A stretch of DNA of 35,762 nucleotides from a virus. The notes beneath the pieces were generated by a model that worked only from the letters and a program-made list of their open reading frames with translations, was not told the DNA's origin and searched no databases. Positions 22,582 through 30,889 of the stretch are shown here, piece after piece. Numbering within the stretch: position 1 is the first letter of the stretch; every line of letters begins with the position of its first letter. The position numbers and the translations under genes were made by a program. The stretch covers positions 1 through 35,762 of IMG/VR virus record IMGVR_UViG_3300010396_000075. The stretch is one strand, 5' to 3'.

Positions 22582-22877
22582 TGCGTGCCTTGCTCGTGAT
22601 GATAATCATCATTTCAGCTTGCACGGCTCCAAACAAAACAGAAAAGACGGAAATTCCCGTGGTTGTGGTGCCCGACTATCCACCAGTCATTGATACCAGA
22701 ACACAAAAGAGAGAACCGGCTAAACCCAAGAAAGTTGCACCTAAACCCATTGAAAAACCGGCAGATCCCGAATCGGAACCCGCTAACCCAATGGCCGAGT
22801 GCACGAATATAAAAGGTATCAATCCGAAAGAGACCGCAAGACTGAAACTTGATTGCATCACTCATAGACTCGAATGA
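22581..22877 (+). CDS. Proline-rich lipoprotein (o-spanin candidate)
   Basis: The protein has 98 residues from ATG 22581: very hydrophobic short signal (LLVMIIIISAC), with lipobox ISAC so Cys 14 is the likely lipid-modified residue. The mature part is rich in Pro and Lys (KREPAKPKKVAPKPIEKPA), typical of Rz1-like spanins, and ends AECTNIKGINPKETARLK and DCITHRLE. It overlaps the preceding gene (TAATG) and the endolysin (ATGA). This is the second spanin-type lipoprotein in the window; the other is at 9758. Confidence 0.6.
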   Translation: MRALLVMIIIISACTAPNKTEKTEIPVVVVPDYPPVIDTRTQKREPAKPKKVAPKPIEKPADPESEPANPMAECTNIKGINPKETARLKLDCITHRLE

Positions 22878-23395
22878 ACACGCCAACCCCTACTCAGGTT
22901 CGCACAACTGTCGCGACTATGGTGCTGGCCGCATCAACCCTTGTCGGAATCGCGGTCCATGAGAACTACCGGGAAGTTGCGCACGTACCAGCCAAGGGCG
23001 ACGTGCCCACTATCGGATTCGGCCACACGTCCGGTGTGAAATTAGGGGACAAAACAACGCCTGTCCGCTCGCTCATTCAATTAATGGATGAAGTCCAAGG
23101 GGTGTATGTGGACGGCCTGAAGAAATGCATCACAGCGCCTCTATTCGATTATGAATTTGCCGCATATATCAGCCTCGCCTACAACATCGGAGTGCCTGCA
23201 TTCTGCCGGAAAGCTAAACCTGGACAGCCTCCCAACCTGATCGACCTCATAAATACCCAGCGATACGAGGAAGCCTGCCAGCGCATCGAAGCATACAAGT
23301 ATGGGCCGGGGCGGAAAGTGCTGCCCGGTCTGGTAAAAAGGCGCGCTGACGAGCGGGCAACCTGCGAGGGTAAAAAACAGGATGGTCAACCATGA
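22874..23395 (+). CDS. SAR-type GH24 endolysin
   Basis: The protein has 173 residues. N-terminal residues about 11-28 (TTVATMVLAASTLVGIAV) form a signal-anchor-release (SAR) segment rather than a cleaved signal. The catalytic Glu 30 (HENYREVAHVP) precedes GDVPTIGFGHTSG, the sequence of phage lysozymes of the GDVPT subgroup where the Asp sits in the GDVPT loop. YISLAYNIGVPAFC fits the second conserved block. It cuts peptidoglycan between NAM and NAG; membrane tethering would be released by holin-induced depolarisation. Confidence 0.85.
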   Translation: MNTPTPTQVRTTVATMVLAASTLVGIAVHENYREVAHVPAKGDVPTIGFGHTSGVKLGDKTTPVRSLIQLMDEVQGVYVDGLKKCITAPLFDYEFAAYISLAYNIGVPAFCRKAKPGQPPNLIDLINTQRYEEACQRIEAYKYGPGRKVLPGLVKRRADERATCEGKKQDGQP

Positions 23396-23642
23396 AAGCT
23401 GGGGCAGGGAATTCAATCTCGATATCGTCTGGACAGCAACAACCGCATTCAGTACTTGCCGCGCTCTCGTCTGGACCCGGAACCCCGTGCGATTTGCGGC
23501 GACGATCTGTGTAGATGGAGACCATCAGTATGCAATACACACTCAAGGGCTTCATGGGCTATCTCATGAACAGCGTGAAGACTTGGAAAAGCATCTGGAA
23601 TCGAAAGGATATAGCAAGCGCGAACTCTATTCAGGTAAATGA
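23382..23642 (+). CDS. Small hypothetical protein after endolysin
   Basis: The protein has 86 residues from ATG 23382, overlapping the endolysin end by 14 nt, with GAGGG about 12 nt upstream. It contains REFNLDIVWTATTAF and HTQGLHGLSHEQREDLEKHLESKGYSKRELYSGK, where the second part reads like a helix pair. An out-of-phase ATG at 23392 would give only about 40 residues with a Ser-rich composition, so this frame is favoured. I recognise no family. Confidence 0.5.
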   Translation: MVNHESWGREFNLDIVWTATTAFSTCRALVWTRNPVRFAATICVDGDHQYAIHTQGLHGLSHEQREDLEKHLESKGYSKRELYSGK

Positions 23643-23697
23643 AGTTGTAAGCGAAGGGGGCAATCCTGCCCAAATTTTAAATATGGGAGTAGTAGAA

Positions 23698-23895
23698 ATG
23701 GCTGATGTTTATGGCGTTAATGTGAAGGTGGAGTTTGTGAAAAATGGGGTAGTGGAATCGACGGCTGGCGGGGAATATCCCGCATGCGGCTATAAAGCCG
23801 TGACCGTGATTCAACGGGCCGTGGCAGAAAGCCTCTTGGCTTTGGGCGATGCAAAAGCCGCACAGATGGAAGCAGATACCGCTGCCGCCAGCTAA
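23698..23895 (+). CDS. Small hypothetical late protein
   Basis: The protein has 65 residues from ATG 23698 (GGGAG upstream at the 5' side of GTAGTAG). The frame stays open further upstream (to 23515), but the best ribosome binding site and a change in composition favour the short form. It reads ADVYGVNVKVEFVKNGVVES followed by a helix-rich end (AVTVIQRAVAESLLALGD). Beta-hairpin then helices; function unknown. The next structural gene begins 38 nt later. Confidence 0.5.
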   Translation: MADVYGVNVKVEFVKNGVVESTAGGEYPACGYKAVTVIQRAVAESLLALGDAKAAQMEADTAAAS

Positions 23896-23902
23896 CGCGA
23901 TA

Positions 23903-23926
23903 GGGGCGCTGCTGTAACAGTGCCCC
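23903..23926 (+). terminator. Hairpin, possible weak terminator
   Basis: GGGGC and GCCCC (23903-23907, 23922-23926) frame a GCTG/CAGT inner stem with a six-base loop. The following ATATTTC is a poor T-run, so termination may be partial. It lies immediately before the ATG of the nozzle-like gene. Confidence 0.4.
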
Positions 23927-23933
23927 ATATTTC

Positions 23934-25994
23934 ATGACCGCATTCCGCATAGCCGGTTTCTCCGGCCTCGTCCCGCGACTCGCAAAGCAATTACTCGCCC
24001 CTAATCAGGCACAAATTGCGACGAATTGCATTCTCACGTCCGGAGACCTGCGTCCGCGTAATGGTCCCTTGCTGGTTGCCACACCAGTTATTGCTGACGA
24101 CATTATTTCTATGTTCCGAATGGAAAAGGACGGAAACGAGAAGTGGCTAGCATGGGATAAGGATGTAGACGTAGCTCGATCCCCAATTGCCGGGAACACC
24201 GAGAGACGTTTCTACTACACTGGCGACGGCGAACCGCGTGCATCCGACTATGACACCGCGACGGCGGGAACAGGCCCATACCCTTCGGGATGCTATGTGC
24301 TGGGCGTAACCCCGCCAGTCACCAAACCTACCGTGACACCATCGGGCGGCACCGGGGCGACAATATCCCGTTCCTACGCCTATACCTTTGTCACGCCCTG
24401 GGGCGAAGAGTCCGCGCCTTCTCCTGTTTCTGCAGTCACAACCGGAAAGGTTGACGATACCTGGGCGCTATCGGCAATGGATGCCGCGCCGCCCAATAGC
24501 GGCACAATATCAGCCGCGGTTAAAGATGCACCCTCGACCGGTTACGTCCAAATAACACTTGATACCGTTTTCGGCCTCCGCGCTGGCGAAACAATCACGT
24601 TTGCCGCCGTTGTCGGCATGACGGATATAAACGCCACGTTCACGCTTTACAGCGTGGATTCAGGGACCAACAAAGTAGTAATCATCCTGTCTACTACCCA
24701 AATCTATACCAGCGGCGGGACTTGGGCAAGAGTAGCACCACACAACACAACCGGCATGACCAAGCGGATTTACCGCACGCTGACTTCCACAACTGATACC
24801 GAGTATCACTACTTGGTGACTATCGCGGTAGCGACAACTACCTACAGCGACACCATACCCGACACCACGGCAGCGCTGGGCGAAGTCCTCCCGACGACCA
24901 ATTGGCTCATGCCTCCCGCCAATATGCTCGGAATCATCATCATGGCAAACGGCATTGCATGCGGCTTTTTCGGAAACTCAGTTTGTTTCTCGGAACCGTT
25001 CAAGCCCTACGCTTGGCCCATTGCTTACCAGCAATCCTATGACCAGGATATCGTAGCAATCGGGGTGAATGGCACAACGCTTGTCGGAATGACGATGGGC
25101 AATCCCTTCACCATTACCGGCGTTGACCCGGTAACGATGGGCGGGGGCATGAATAACCTCGGTGTGGCGTGGCCCTGCATGTCGAAACGCAGTGTGGCGA
25201 GCTTTGTTTTCGGAGTCGGATATGCTGCACCGCAAGGGCTCGTTATCATCGCGGCGAATACATACATTATAAATGGCGCAACATCAGACGTTGATACCAA
25301 GGATTTATTTACTCAGGTTGAGTGGTCTGATCTTAATCCCGATACCTTTATCGCCACGTCGGCTAATAACCGGTATTACGCTGGCTATTCGGCCAATGGC
25401 AGCAGCCTGATGTTCGTTATCGACAAGGCTGAACCGGCATCCTTTCTAAAGATTAATCAGAATATTACCGCTATATGGGCTGATCCGTGGACTGGACTGC
25501 TCTATGTGGCTACCGACAAGAAAATCTATCAATGGGAAGGCGATGTTGGAACGAAGCTTTCCTATGAATGGTGGAGCAAAAGATTTCTCGCGCCTTCGCC
25601 GATGAATTATGGTGCAGCCAAGATCGACGCGGACTTTTCCATGACGGAAGCGGAAAGCGCTGGATCACAAGCTGCATTCGACGCGGCAGTAGCGGCAAAT
25701 CAGTCGCTCATCACTGGCGGATTAATGAATGATGGCCTCGCGGATCCCGCGTTCGGTGAATACGAAGTGGGCGGCGATGAGATGCAGCCGCTCCCCGTCC
25801 TCTCAATCGATTCCCTACAGTTCCAGTTATGGGCGAATGACGAGTTGAAGCTATCCCGAAGCGTGACCAATACCCGTGCATTCAGGCTACCGACTGGTTA
25901 CAAGGCCGATAACGTGGAAGTGGTGCTATCGGGCAATGTGAAGGTTACTGGCGTTGTACTGGCTGAGACTATGGACGGACTGAAGGAAGCTTGA
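23934..25994 (+). CDS. Tail nozzle / packaged-DNA stabilisation-type protein
   Basis: The protein has 686 residues. It begins FRIAGFSGLVPRLAKQLLAPNQAQIATNC, then a beta-propeller-like body (repeating beta strands with GLLYVATDKKIYQWE, YYAGYSANGSSLMFVIDK and NPFTITGVDPVTMGG). A fibronectin-like insert is visible near residue 130-290 (YTFVTPWGEESAPSPVSAV, KRIYRTLTSTTDTEYHY). Size and pattern fit podoviral nozzle proteins (T7 gp12 or P22 gp10-like), which close the tail and contact the host. Family placement is by fold pattern, not by a sequence search. Confidence 0.65.
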   Translation: MTAFRIAGFSGLVPRLAKQLLAPNQAQIATNCILTSGDLRPRNGPLLVATPVIADDIISMFRMEKDGNEKWLAWDKDVDVARSPIAGNTERRFYYTGDGEPRASDYDTATAGTGPYPSGCYVLGVTPPVTKPTVTPSGGTGATISRSYAYTFVTPWGEESAPSPVSAVTTGKVDDTWALSAMDAAPPNSGTISAAVKDAPSTGYVQITLDTVFGLRAGETITFAAVVGMTDINATFTLYSVDSGTNKVVIILSTTQIYTSGGTWARVAPHNTTGMTKRIYRTLTSTTDTEYHYLVTIAVATTTYSDTIPDTTAALGEVLPTTNWLMPPANMLGIIIMANGIACGFFGNSVCFSEPFKPYAWPIAYQQSYDQDIVAIGVNGTTLVGMTMGNPFTITGVDPVTMGGGMNNLGVAWPCMSKRSVASFVFGVGYAAPQGLVIIAANTYIINGATSDVDTKDLFTQVEWSDLNPDTFIATSANNRYYAGYSANGSSLMFVIDKAEPASFLKINQNITAIWADPWTGLLYVATDKKIYQWEGDVGTKLSYEWWSKRFLAPSPMNYGAAKIDADFSMTEAESAGSQAAFDAAVAANQSLITGGLMNDGLADPAFGEYEVGGDEMQPLPVLSIDSLQFQLWANDELKLSRSVTNTRAFRLPTGYKADNVEVVLSGNVKVTGVVLAETMDGLKEA

Positions 25995-26044
25995 CCGATT
26001 AAGCATTAATCATTCTCTTTTATATTTTCACTGCACTTGTAACC

Positions 26045-26069
26045 AGCCGCCTTGAGCGGCTTTTTTTAT
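26045..26069 (+). terminator. Intrinsic terminator
   Basis: The stem AGCCGC / GCGGCT (26045-26050, 26056-26061) with a five-base loop and a run of T is a 25-nt perfect copy of the terminator at 15841-15865. The next gene's ribosome binding site (GGAGAAA) begins at 26070. Confidence 0.9.
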
Positions 26070-26081
26070 GGAGAAACAGAA

Positions 26082-26471
26082 ATGACTTTAGCCTATAGCA
26101 GCACAATCCGCAATGCGATGTTGAACGCCATCACCACGGCGGCGGGTGCCAGCGCATTACTCAGTATCTACAACGGCGCACGCCCGGCAACTGGCGGCAC
26201 GGCAACGACCTTACTCGCGCAACTCACGTGTAACGCGACGTTTGCGCCAGCGGCATCGGGCGGTGTTTTGACACTTAATTCCATAACCAATAACAACGCG
26301 GCAGCTACCGGAACCGCATCATGGTTTCGCATCACCAGTTCCGGCGCCACTTTCTGCCTGGATGGCGACGTGGGGACAAGCGGCTCAGACCTCAACTTGA
26401 CCACCACCAGCATTGTTTCCGGGCAGCCTGTAGCCGTTTCAAGTTTCGCTATTACCGAAGGCAATCCATAA
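26082..26471 (+). CDS. Small beta-rich virion protein candidate
   Basis: The protein has 129 residues from ATG 26082, with GGAGAAACAGA upstream. Thr/Ser/Ala-rich: TLAYSSTIRNAMLNAITTAAGASALLSIYNGARP, then beta strands (GTASWFRITSSGATFCLDGDVG, LTTTSIVSGQPVAVSSFAI). The sequence style resembles phage head or tail accessory proteins found near fibre clusters. Function not recognised. It starts 13 nt downstream of the terminator, as do other late sub-operons here. Confidence 0.6.
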   Translation: MTLAYSSTIRNAMLNAITTAAGASALLSIYNGARPATGGTATTLLAQLTCNATFAPAASGGVLTLNSITNNNAAATGTASWFRITSSGATFCLDGDVGTSGSDLNLTTTSIVSGQPVAVSSFAITEGNP

Positions 26472-26474
26472 GCC

Positions 26475-26801
26475 ATGTGGCAAGCCGCTGCTGCTTGGGC
26501 TTTCCACGTGATTTACACCCTTGATCTATTCCTGAATGCGCTTATCAAGGGCTCACCGCTGGAAACCATATCGTCTCGATGCTACCGGCTTGACTACATC
26601 TGGCAATACCGAGTCTGTGAAATCGTACTGGACACCATGGCGCGGCCATTCGTGGGGTCGGAACACTGCAAGCAATCGTACTTGAATCTGGTGGAGGGCA
26701 CTTATCTGCCCAAAGGATTCTTCGACAAAGCCGTGTACGACAAGGTAATGGACGATGCCAACGCAATGAATGCACGATTCGATAAATCGCATAATTTTTA
26801 A
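26475..26801 (+). CDS. Hypothetical late protein
   Basis: The protein has 108 residues and starts 3 nt after the previous stop. The N-terminus is aromatic and amphipathic (WQAAAAWAFHVIYTLDLFLNALI), followed by LETISSRCYRLDYIWQYRVCEIVLDTM. It is helical and may be membrane-active or a subunit that packs against membrane proteins. It reminds me of small phage genes with an ETISSR motif, function unknown. Confidence 0.55.
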   Translation: MWQAAAAWAFHVIYTLDLFLNALIKGSPLETISSRCYRLDYIWQYRVCEIVLDTMARPFVGSEHCKQSYLNLVEGTYLPKGFFDKAVYDKVMDDANAMNARFDKSHNF

Positions 26802-26812
26802 CGGAGAATTAC

Positions 26813-27118
26813 ATGGCTACTTACGACGAACTTCTTCTCGCGGCCGCGGATACCGGATTAATCAACCATGTTCGCGTGGCCGTATTCGTTTCGGCCACCA
26901 ACATCATGACTGAAGCGACGGCAACCACGAACCACGCCAACCGGCTCTTATGGGCCAAGACGGTATTCAATGATCCAGCAGCGGCAGGCGCAAAAATGAT
27001 GTGGCCGGTACTCGCGCAAAACAAAACCGCAACCCTAGCAGCGATTACCGGAGCCGATGATCCCACGGTACAAGCCGCCGTAGATGCAGCCGTCAACGTC
27101 TTTGCAACCGGGGCTTAA
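26813..27118 (+). CDS. Small conserved phage protein
   Basis: The protein has 101 residues, with GGAG before its ATG. The pattern is helical and Ala-rich: TYDELLLAAADTGLINHVRVAVFVSA, ANRLLWAKTVFNDPAAAGAKMMWPVL, TVQAAVDAAVNVFATG. Similar short proteins occur beside tail and fibre genes in podoviruses. It is probably a structural or assembly protein; unproven. The next gene starts 2 nt later. Confidence 0.55.
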   Translation: MATYDELLLAAADTGLINHVRVAVFVSATNIMTEATATTNHANRLLWAKTVFNDPAAAGAKMMWPVLAQNKTATLAAITGADDPTVQAAVDAAVNVFATGA

Positions 27119-27120
27119 AC

Positions 27121-27507
27121 ATGGCGCTCACAAAAAACGCCCGTACAATTCTGGCCAGCGTGGCATGTGTCCCAGCAACCCCTCAGCGCGGGCGCCTGGA
27201 CATGAACGCGGTACAAGGTGGCGGCTTCCTAACCATCAAAATGACCAATGGAGGAACGGGGCCAACTGTGCAATGCCTGTGCAATATCCTCGTTGCGCAC
27301 AACGCAGTGCTTCCGGCTGCAGCTAGTGCAGGCACTGACTGGAAAACGATTGCAACAATAGGCGGCGGAACAGTAGCGAGTTACCCAACTGAATTAGGCA
27401 TACCCATTGACCCCTCTATCATGTGCCTTGAAGTCGAATTTACCGGCAACACCGGGCAGAACGTAACCGTTGAAGCATACCTGAGCGAACTCACGACAAT
27501 AGCCTAA
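27121..27507 (+). CDS. Small virion protein candidate
   Basis: The protein has 128 residues, beta-rich: GGGFLTIKMTNGGTGPTVQCLCNILVAH, DWKTIATIGGGTVAS, VTVEAYLSELTT. It looks like a compact beta-sandwich, perhaps a tail or head accessory subunit. It is packed with its neighbours (2 nt and 4 nt spacing), so is co-transcribed with the repeat-bearing protein that follows. The family is not recognised. Confidence 0.55.
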   Translation: MALTKNARTILASVACVPATPQRGRLDMNAVQGGGFLTIKMTNGGTGPTVQCLCNILVAHNAVLPAAASAGTDWKTIATIGGGTVASYPTELGIPIDPSIMCLEVEFTGNTGQNVTVEAYLSELTTIA

Positions 27508-27511
27508 CGCA

Positions 27512-29098
27512 ATGACCATTGCCCTATTAACGCGGCGGGGCAAGTTCTACAAATCCCCCGGACCACAGGCAAGAATAGTTCAGGCATACCGGAACTATGC
27601 ACAGTTTTACTCCCTGATGGACGGGGAGGTATTCGCACGCGACATAGTAAACGGTAATAACTCATCCACGGCGCCGGGCGCATCTCCACCCACCACAGTA
27701 ATAACGCCGTGGGGCAAGTCACTCCATTTTGACGGATCAAGCCAGGGTCTTTATTCCGCAAATAAAATCCCTGTGCTATCTGCTGTCACGGTAATGGCAT
27801 GGGTAAGACCGGCCGCGCTCAATACTAATTACGCTCGTATAGCCGAGACTGATTACGCAACAAACTTTTATTTGGGCAGTAACACGGCATCAAAGTACGC
27901 TGTCATGTTCAACAATTCCTCGCTGGAAGGTTGTATTGGCGGGCAACAGGTAATAGGGCAGCGAGATTTTGTAGTAGGCACGTTCGACGGAACCAACCGT
28001 AATCTTTACGTAAACGGGGTTCTTGTAGCATCCGCAACGGCGACCGCACCAACCTTTCCCCAAGAAGTCTTTATAGGTAAAGGTGCGGGGGGGTCATATG
28101 GGTATTGGAATGGCGAAATTGATAACGTTTCCATATGGAGCCGGGCCTTCGCGGCTGGCGAGATATGGCAGGCATATCAAGATCGATGGCGTTTGTTCGA
28201 GCCGCCAAGACTGTACATTGGAGCGAACTTTGCGGCTGGCGGAAGTGTTACCGGCACGCTTGCCTACACCAACAAGAATGACACGGTAGCGGCAAGCGGC
28301 ACAACCACAGTCACCGGCACGATTGCCAGGACGAATGCCAATGATACCGTTGCAGCTTCGGGTACGACGACTGTAACCGGTACCCTGGCCAGAACAAATG
28401 CAAACGATACGGTTTCCGCCAGCGGCTCACCGATTGTTACAGGTTCACTCGCAAAAAAAAATGCGAATGACACGGTAAGCGCAAGTGGTTCAGTCGGATC
28501 GGCAATAACCGGATCACTGGCGTACACCAATAATAACGACACGGTTTCCGCTTCGGGGACGACGCCGGTAGTTGGCACTCTGGCAAGAACAAATGCCAAC
28601 GACACCATAGCGGCGACAGGGACAACAACAGTAACAGGTAGCCTCGCCAAGACCAACGCGAATGACACTTGCGCGGCAAGCGGAACGGTAACAAATCCGA
28701 GCGTATCCGGTTCACTGGCTTACACGAATCGCAACGATACGGTAGCGGCAAGCGGCACGACGACCATAAAAGGAAGTGCCGCTTATACCAATAATAATGA
28801 CCGATTATCCGCATTCGGCACGATAAATAACGGCATCGTATTCGAGTCGGAACTGATGACCGGGCAGCCGGTATCAACAGCCATCAAGAAACCGGGAGTG
28901 CCCACAGGTACGCCAGATTGGGAAAAAACGATATTTGAAATAATGCTGGGACGGCGGGGGAATGCAATACCTATTCCTGCCGAGCCGCCTTTGACCTTTT
29001 CCTCTACGCCAACACAGGCCGAATGCCAAGCGCTCTTTGCGTACACCAATACGGTACGAAATGCTCTGGATCAACTCATTACGAGGTTCGATAGCTGA
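27512..29098 (+). CDS. LamG-like protein with nine tandem repeats
   Basis: The protein has 528 residues. Residues about 55-235 look like a LamG/concanavalin-type jelly roll: LHFDGSSQGLYSANKIP, VTVMAWVRPAAL, FVVGTFDGTNRNLYVNGVLV, GEIDNVSIWSRAF. Residues 246-439 are nine repeats of about 21 residues on the pattern TGTLAxTNxNDTVAASGTTTV (units four and seven carry short insertions). The last 90 residues (DWEKTIFEIMLGRRGNAIPIP) look helical. It probably is a host-surface-binding virion protein, with the repeats as a spacer. It overlaps the next gene by 3 nt (TGATG). Confidence 0.7.
   Translation: MTIALLTRRGKFYKSPGPQARIVQAYRNYAQFYSLMDGEVFARDIVNGNNSSTAPGASPPTTVITPWGKSLHFDGSSQGLYSANKIPVLSAVTVMAWVRPAALNTNYARIAETDYATNFYLGSNTASKYAVMFNNSSLEGCIGGQQVIGQRDFVVGTFDGTNRNLYVNGVLVASATATAPTFPQEVFIGKGAGGSYGYWNGEIDNVSIWSRAFAAGEIWQAYQDRWRLFEPPRLYIGANFAAGGSVTGTLAYTNKNDTVAASGTTTVTGTIARTNANDTVAASGTTTVTGTLARTNANDTVSASGSPIVTGSLAKKNANDTVSASGSVGSAITGSLAYTNNNDTVSASGTTPVVGTLARTNANDTIAATGTTTVTGSLAKTNANDTCAASGTVTNPSVSGSLAYTNRNDTVAASGTTTIKGSAAYTNNNDRLSAFGTINNGIVFESELMTGQPVSTAIKKPGVPTGTPDWEKTIFEIMLGRRGNAIPIPAEPPLTFSSTPTQAECQALFAYTNTVRNALDQLITRFDS
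28247..28828 (+). repeat. Tandem in-frame coding repeats (63-bp unit)
   Basis: Nine near-identical in-frame units encode the TGxLAxTNxNDTVxASGT pattern; seven are about 63 bp and two are longer (69 and 72 bp). DNA identity between units is lower than amino-acid similarity, so the array has diverged. Copy number may vary between isolates by recombination, which would change shaft length. Confidence 0.9.
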
Positions 29099-29712
29099 TG
29101 CAAAACGAACAACTTTTGAAGCTGCTGAAGGCCAACATCGGCGCGCAATTAACTGCGGATCTTGCGGCTGATATTTACATCATGGCCGGGTATCTGTCCA
29201 CGCTCATTCAGCCCAGCGTTATCAAGCGCATACCGCCAACGGAATGGCAAGATTACACGTTCCACGTGGAGCTCATGGAAAAAATAGTTGATGAAATGCG
29301 GCCCTTGCACCTGGAGCATTGGAAAGAAACCGAGGCGCATCGGCACGGCCTGAACTTCAATCCTGACTACGCTACTTTCATCCGATACGAACGGGCGGGG
29401 CGATACGTTCTTTTCACGCTGCGCAAGGAAGGTAAGCTACTCGGCAACTGTGCAATGTACCTGTCCGAAAGTGCCCACACGAAATCTATCCTGGCAACGG
29501 AAGACACGCTATTTATCCTAGCGGAAGCAAGGCGAGGCCGTCTGGCCGGGAGATTCATCGAATACTGCGAAGATGCGCTTAAATCGCTGGGAGTCAGGGA
29601 AATAAACGTAAGTGTCAAAACCGTGAACAAGGCAGGGCGGTTCTTCCGGATGCTTGGATACAAACATGTTGAAGATGGACTGAATAAAATATTGGAGGTT
29701 GAACATGCGTAA
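29098..29712 (+). CDS. GNAT family N-acetyltransferase
   Basis: The protein has 204 residues. The C-terminal part has the GNAT order: strands around RYVLFTLRKEGKLLGNCAMYLS, a motif A-like ILAEARRGRLAGRFIEYCEDAL with the R-x-x-x-G-x-A acetyl-CoA pyrophosphate loop, and NVSVKTVNKAGRFFRMLGYKH (motif B). The first 90 residues are a helical extension (LKLLKANIGAQLTADLAADIY). The target is unknown: it may modify a virion protein, peptide or host factor. Placed between virion genes with a TGATG overlap upstream, it is expressed late. Confidence 0.85.
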   Translation: MQNEQLLKLLKANIGAQLTADLAADIYIMAGYLSTLIQPSVIKRIPPTEWQDYTFHVELMEKIVDEMRPLHLEHWKETEAHRHGLNFNPDYATFIRYERAGRYVLFTLRKEGKLLGNCAMYLSESAHTKSILATEDTLFILAEARRGRLAGRFIEYCEDALKSLGVREINVSVKTVNKAGRFFRMLGYKHVEDGLNKILEVEHA

Positions 29713-30889
29713 ATTACACGGCGATACCGAATTCCTGAATCCCAATATCTGCTATTGCTCAAGTTCCCCGCCTCCGCCTGATCCACTTATCGGTCAATCA
29801 GCCGCGGCGAATGCTGAAATTGGGCAGCAACAGGTAGACCTTGCCAAGCAGCAGCTAGCCTGGAATCAGACAAGAGCGGCAGCACAAGATCCGCTCATTG
29901 CCAAAATAGCGCAGCAACAGATTCAATCCGCCGACACGAACACCGCGCGCGCAAACGACCAATGGAACCAGTACAAGACGATGTTCCAACCCGTCGAGAA
30001 TCAGATGGTGACGGATGCACAAAACTTCGATTCTCCCGAACGGCAAGCGCAACAAGCAGCAATGGCCGGGGCCGATGTTACCAGCGCCTACGGAGGTGCC
30101 CTAGACTCAAACCAGCGCAACATGGAGCGCATGGGCGTTAATCCTAACTCCGGCAGGTTCCAAGCGATTAACAACGAAACCAATCTGGCACAGGCAAAAG
30201 ATACCGCTGGCGCAATGAATAACGCCAGGAATAACACCATCATGCAGGGTATGGCGCTGCGCCAGGGCGCGGCACAGTTCGGGCGCAATATGCCCAACAC
30301 CGGACTTGCGGCTGATTCGCTCGCGCTGAATGGCGGGAATGCTGCCGTGGGGAATATGGCTACCGGGGCGAACATGAATAATGCTGGGGTGAATACTGCA
30401 GCTGGGCTGTATGGCGGGGCAGCTGGTGCATATGGCAGCGCTGGCAGCTTGATGGGCAACCAGTATCAAAGCCAGCTCAATGCATGGGGTCAGCAACAGG
30501 CGGCTATGGGTGGTCTCGGGCAGGGTTTAGGGCAACTTGGCGGCATGATGGCGATGGCGAAAATGATGCCGATTCCCGTTCGAAAAGGCGGGATGGTCCA
30601 AAATTACGGCATCCATCGCATGCGAATGAAACATTTCGGTAATAGACGTGGCGGGTTATCGAAAATACGCTACGAAGAAGGCGGCATGATTGAAGGTCCG
30701 GGTGACGGCACTAGTGATTCAATCCCTGCCAGCATTGAAGGCGTGCAACCCATCCGGGTATCAAACGGCGAAGCGATTCTTAACAAGGCTGCGGTAGATC
30801 TGGTGGGCGAGGACTTCATACACCGGATCAATGCCGGTGGATTAAAGCGCAAACCACAAACAGCTAATGAACAACAGGAGACTCAATAA
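29705..30889 (+). CDS. Ejection/internal virion protein candidate
   Basis: The protein has 394 residues from ATG 29705 with GGAGG upstream (a TTG at 29699 is possible but weaker). Gln/Ala/Asn-rich (QQVDLAKQQLAWNQ, QQAAMGGLGQGLGQLGG), with low complexity in the middle, and a C-terminal GGMIEGPGDGTSDSIPASIEG then RVSNGEAILNKAAVDLVGEDF motif that I recognise from phage DNA-ejection/internal virion proteins. It probably enters the host with the DNA. It overlaps the GNAT gene by 8 nt and the next gene by one base. Confidence 0.65.
   Translation: MRKLHGDTEFLNPNICYCSSSPPPPDPLIGQSAAANAEIGQQQVDLAKQQLAWNQTRAAAQDPLIAKIAQQQIQSADTNTARANDQWNQYKTMFQPVENQMVTDAQNFDSPERQAQQAAMAGADVTSAYGGALDSNQRNMERMGVNPNSGRFQAINNETNLAQAKDTAGAMNNARNNTIMQGMALRQGAAQFGRNMPNTGLAADSLALNGGNAAVGNMATGANMNNAGVNTAAGLYGGAAGAYGSAGSLMGNQYQSQLNAWGQQQAAMGGLGQGLGQLGGMMAMAKMMPIPVRKGGMVQNYGIHRMRMKHFGNRRGGLSKIRYEEGGMIEGPGDGTSDSIPASIEGVQPIRVSNGEAILNKAAVDLVGEDFIHRINAGGLKRKPQTANEQQETQ

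Noticed and set aside
23392-23515. A 40-codon frame starting at ATG 23392 (ATGA overlap with the endolysin)
   Set aside because: It is short, Ser/Gln-rich and without features; the competing 86-codon frame at 23382 has better composition. Not fully excluded.
28264-28877. Two minus-strand open frames over the repeat region
   Set aside because: They are periodic shadows of the 63-bp repeats in the LamG-like gene and have no start signals.
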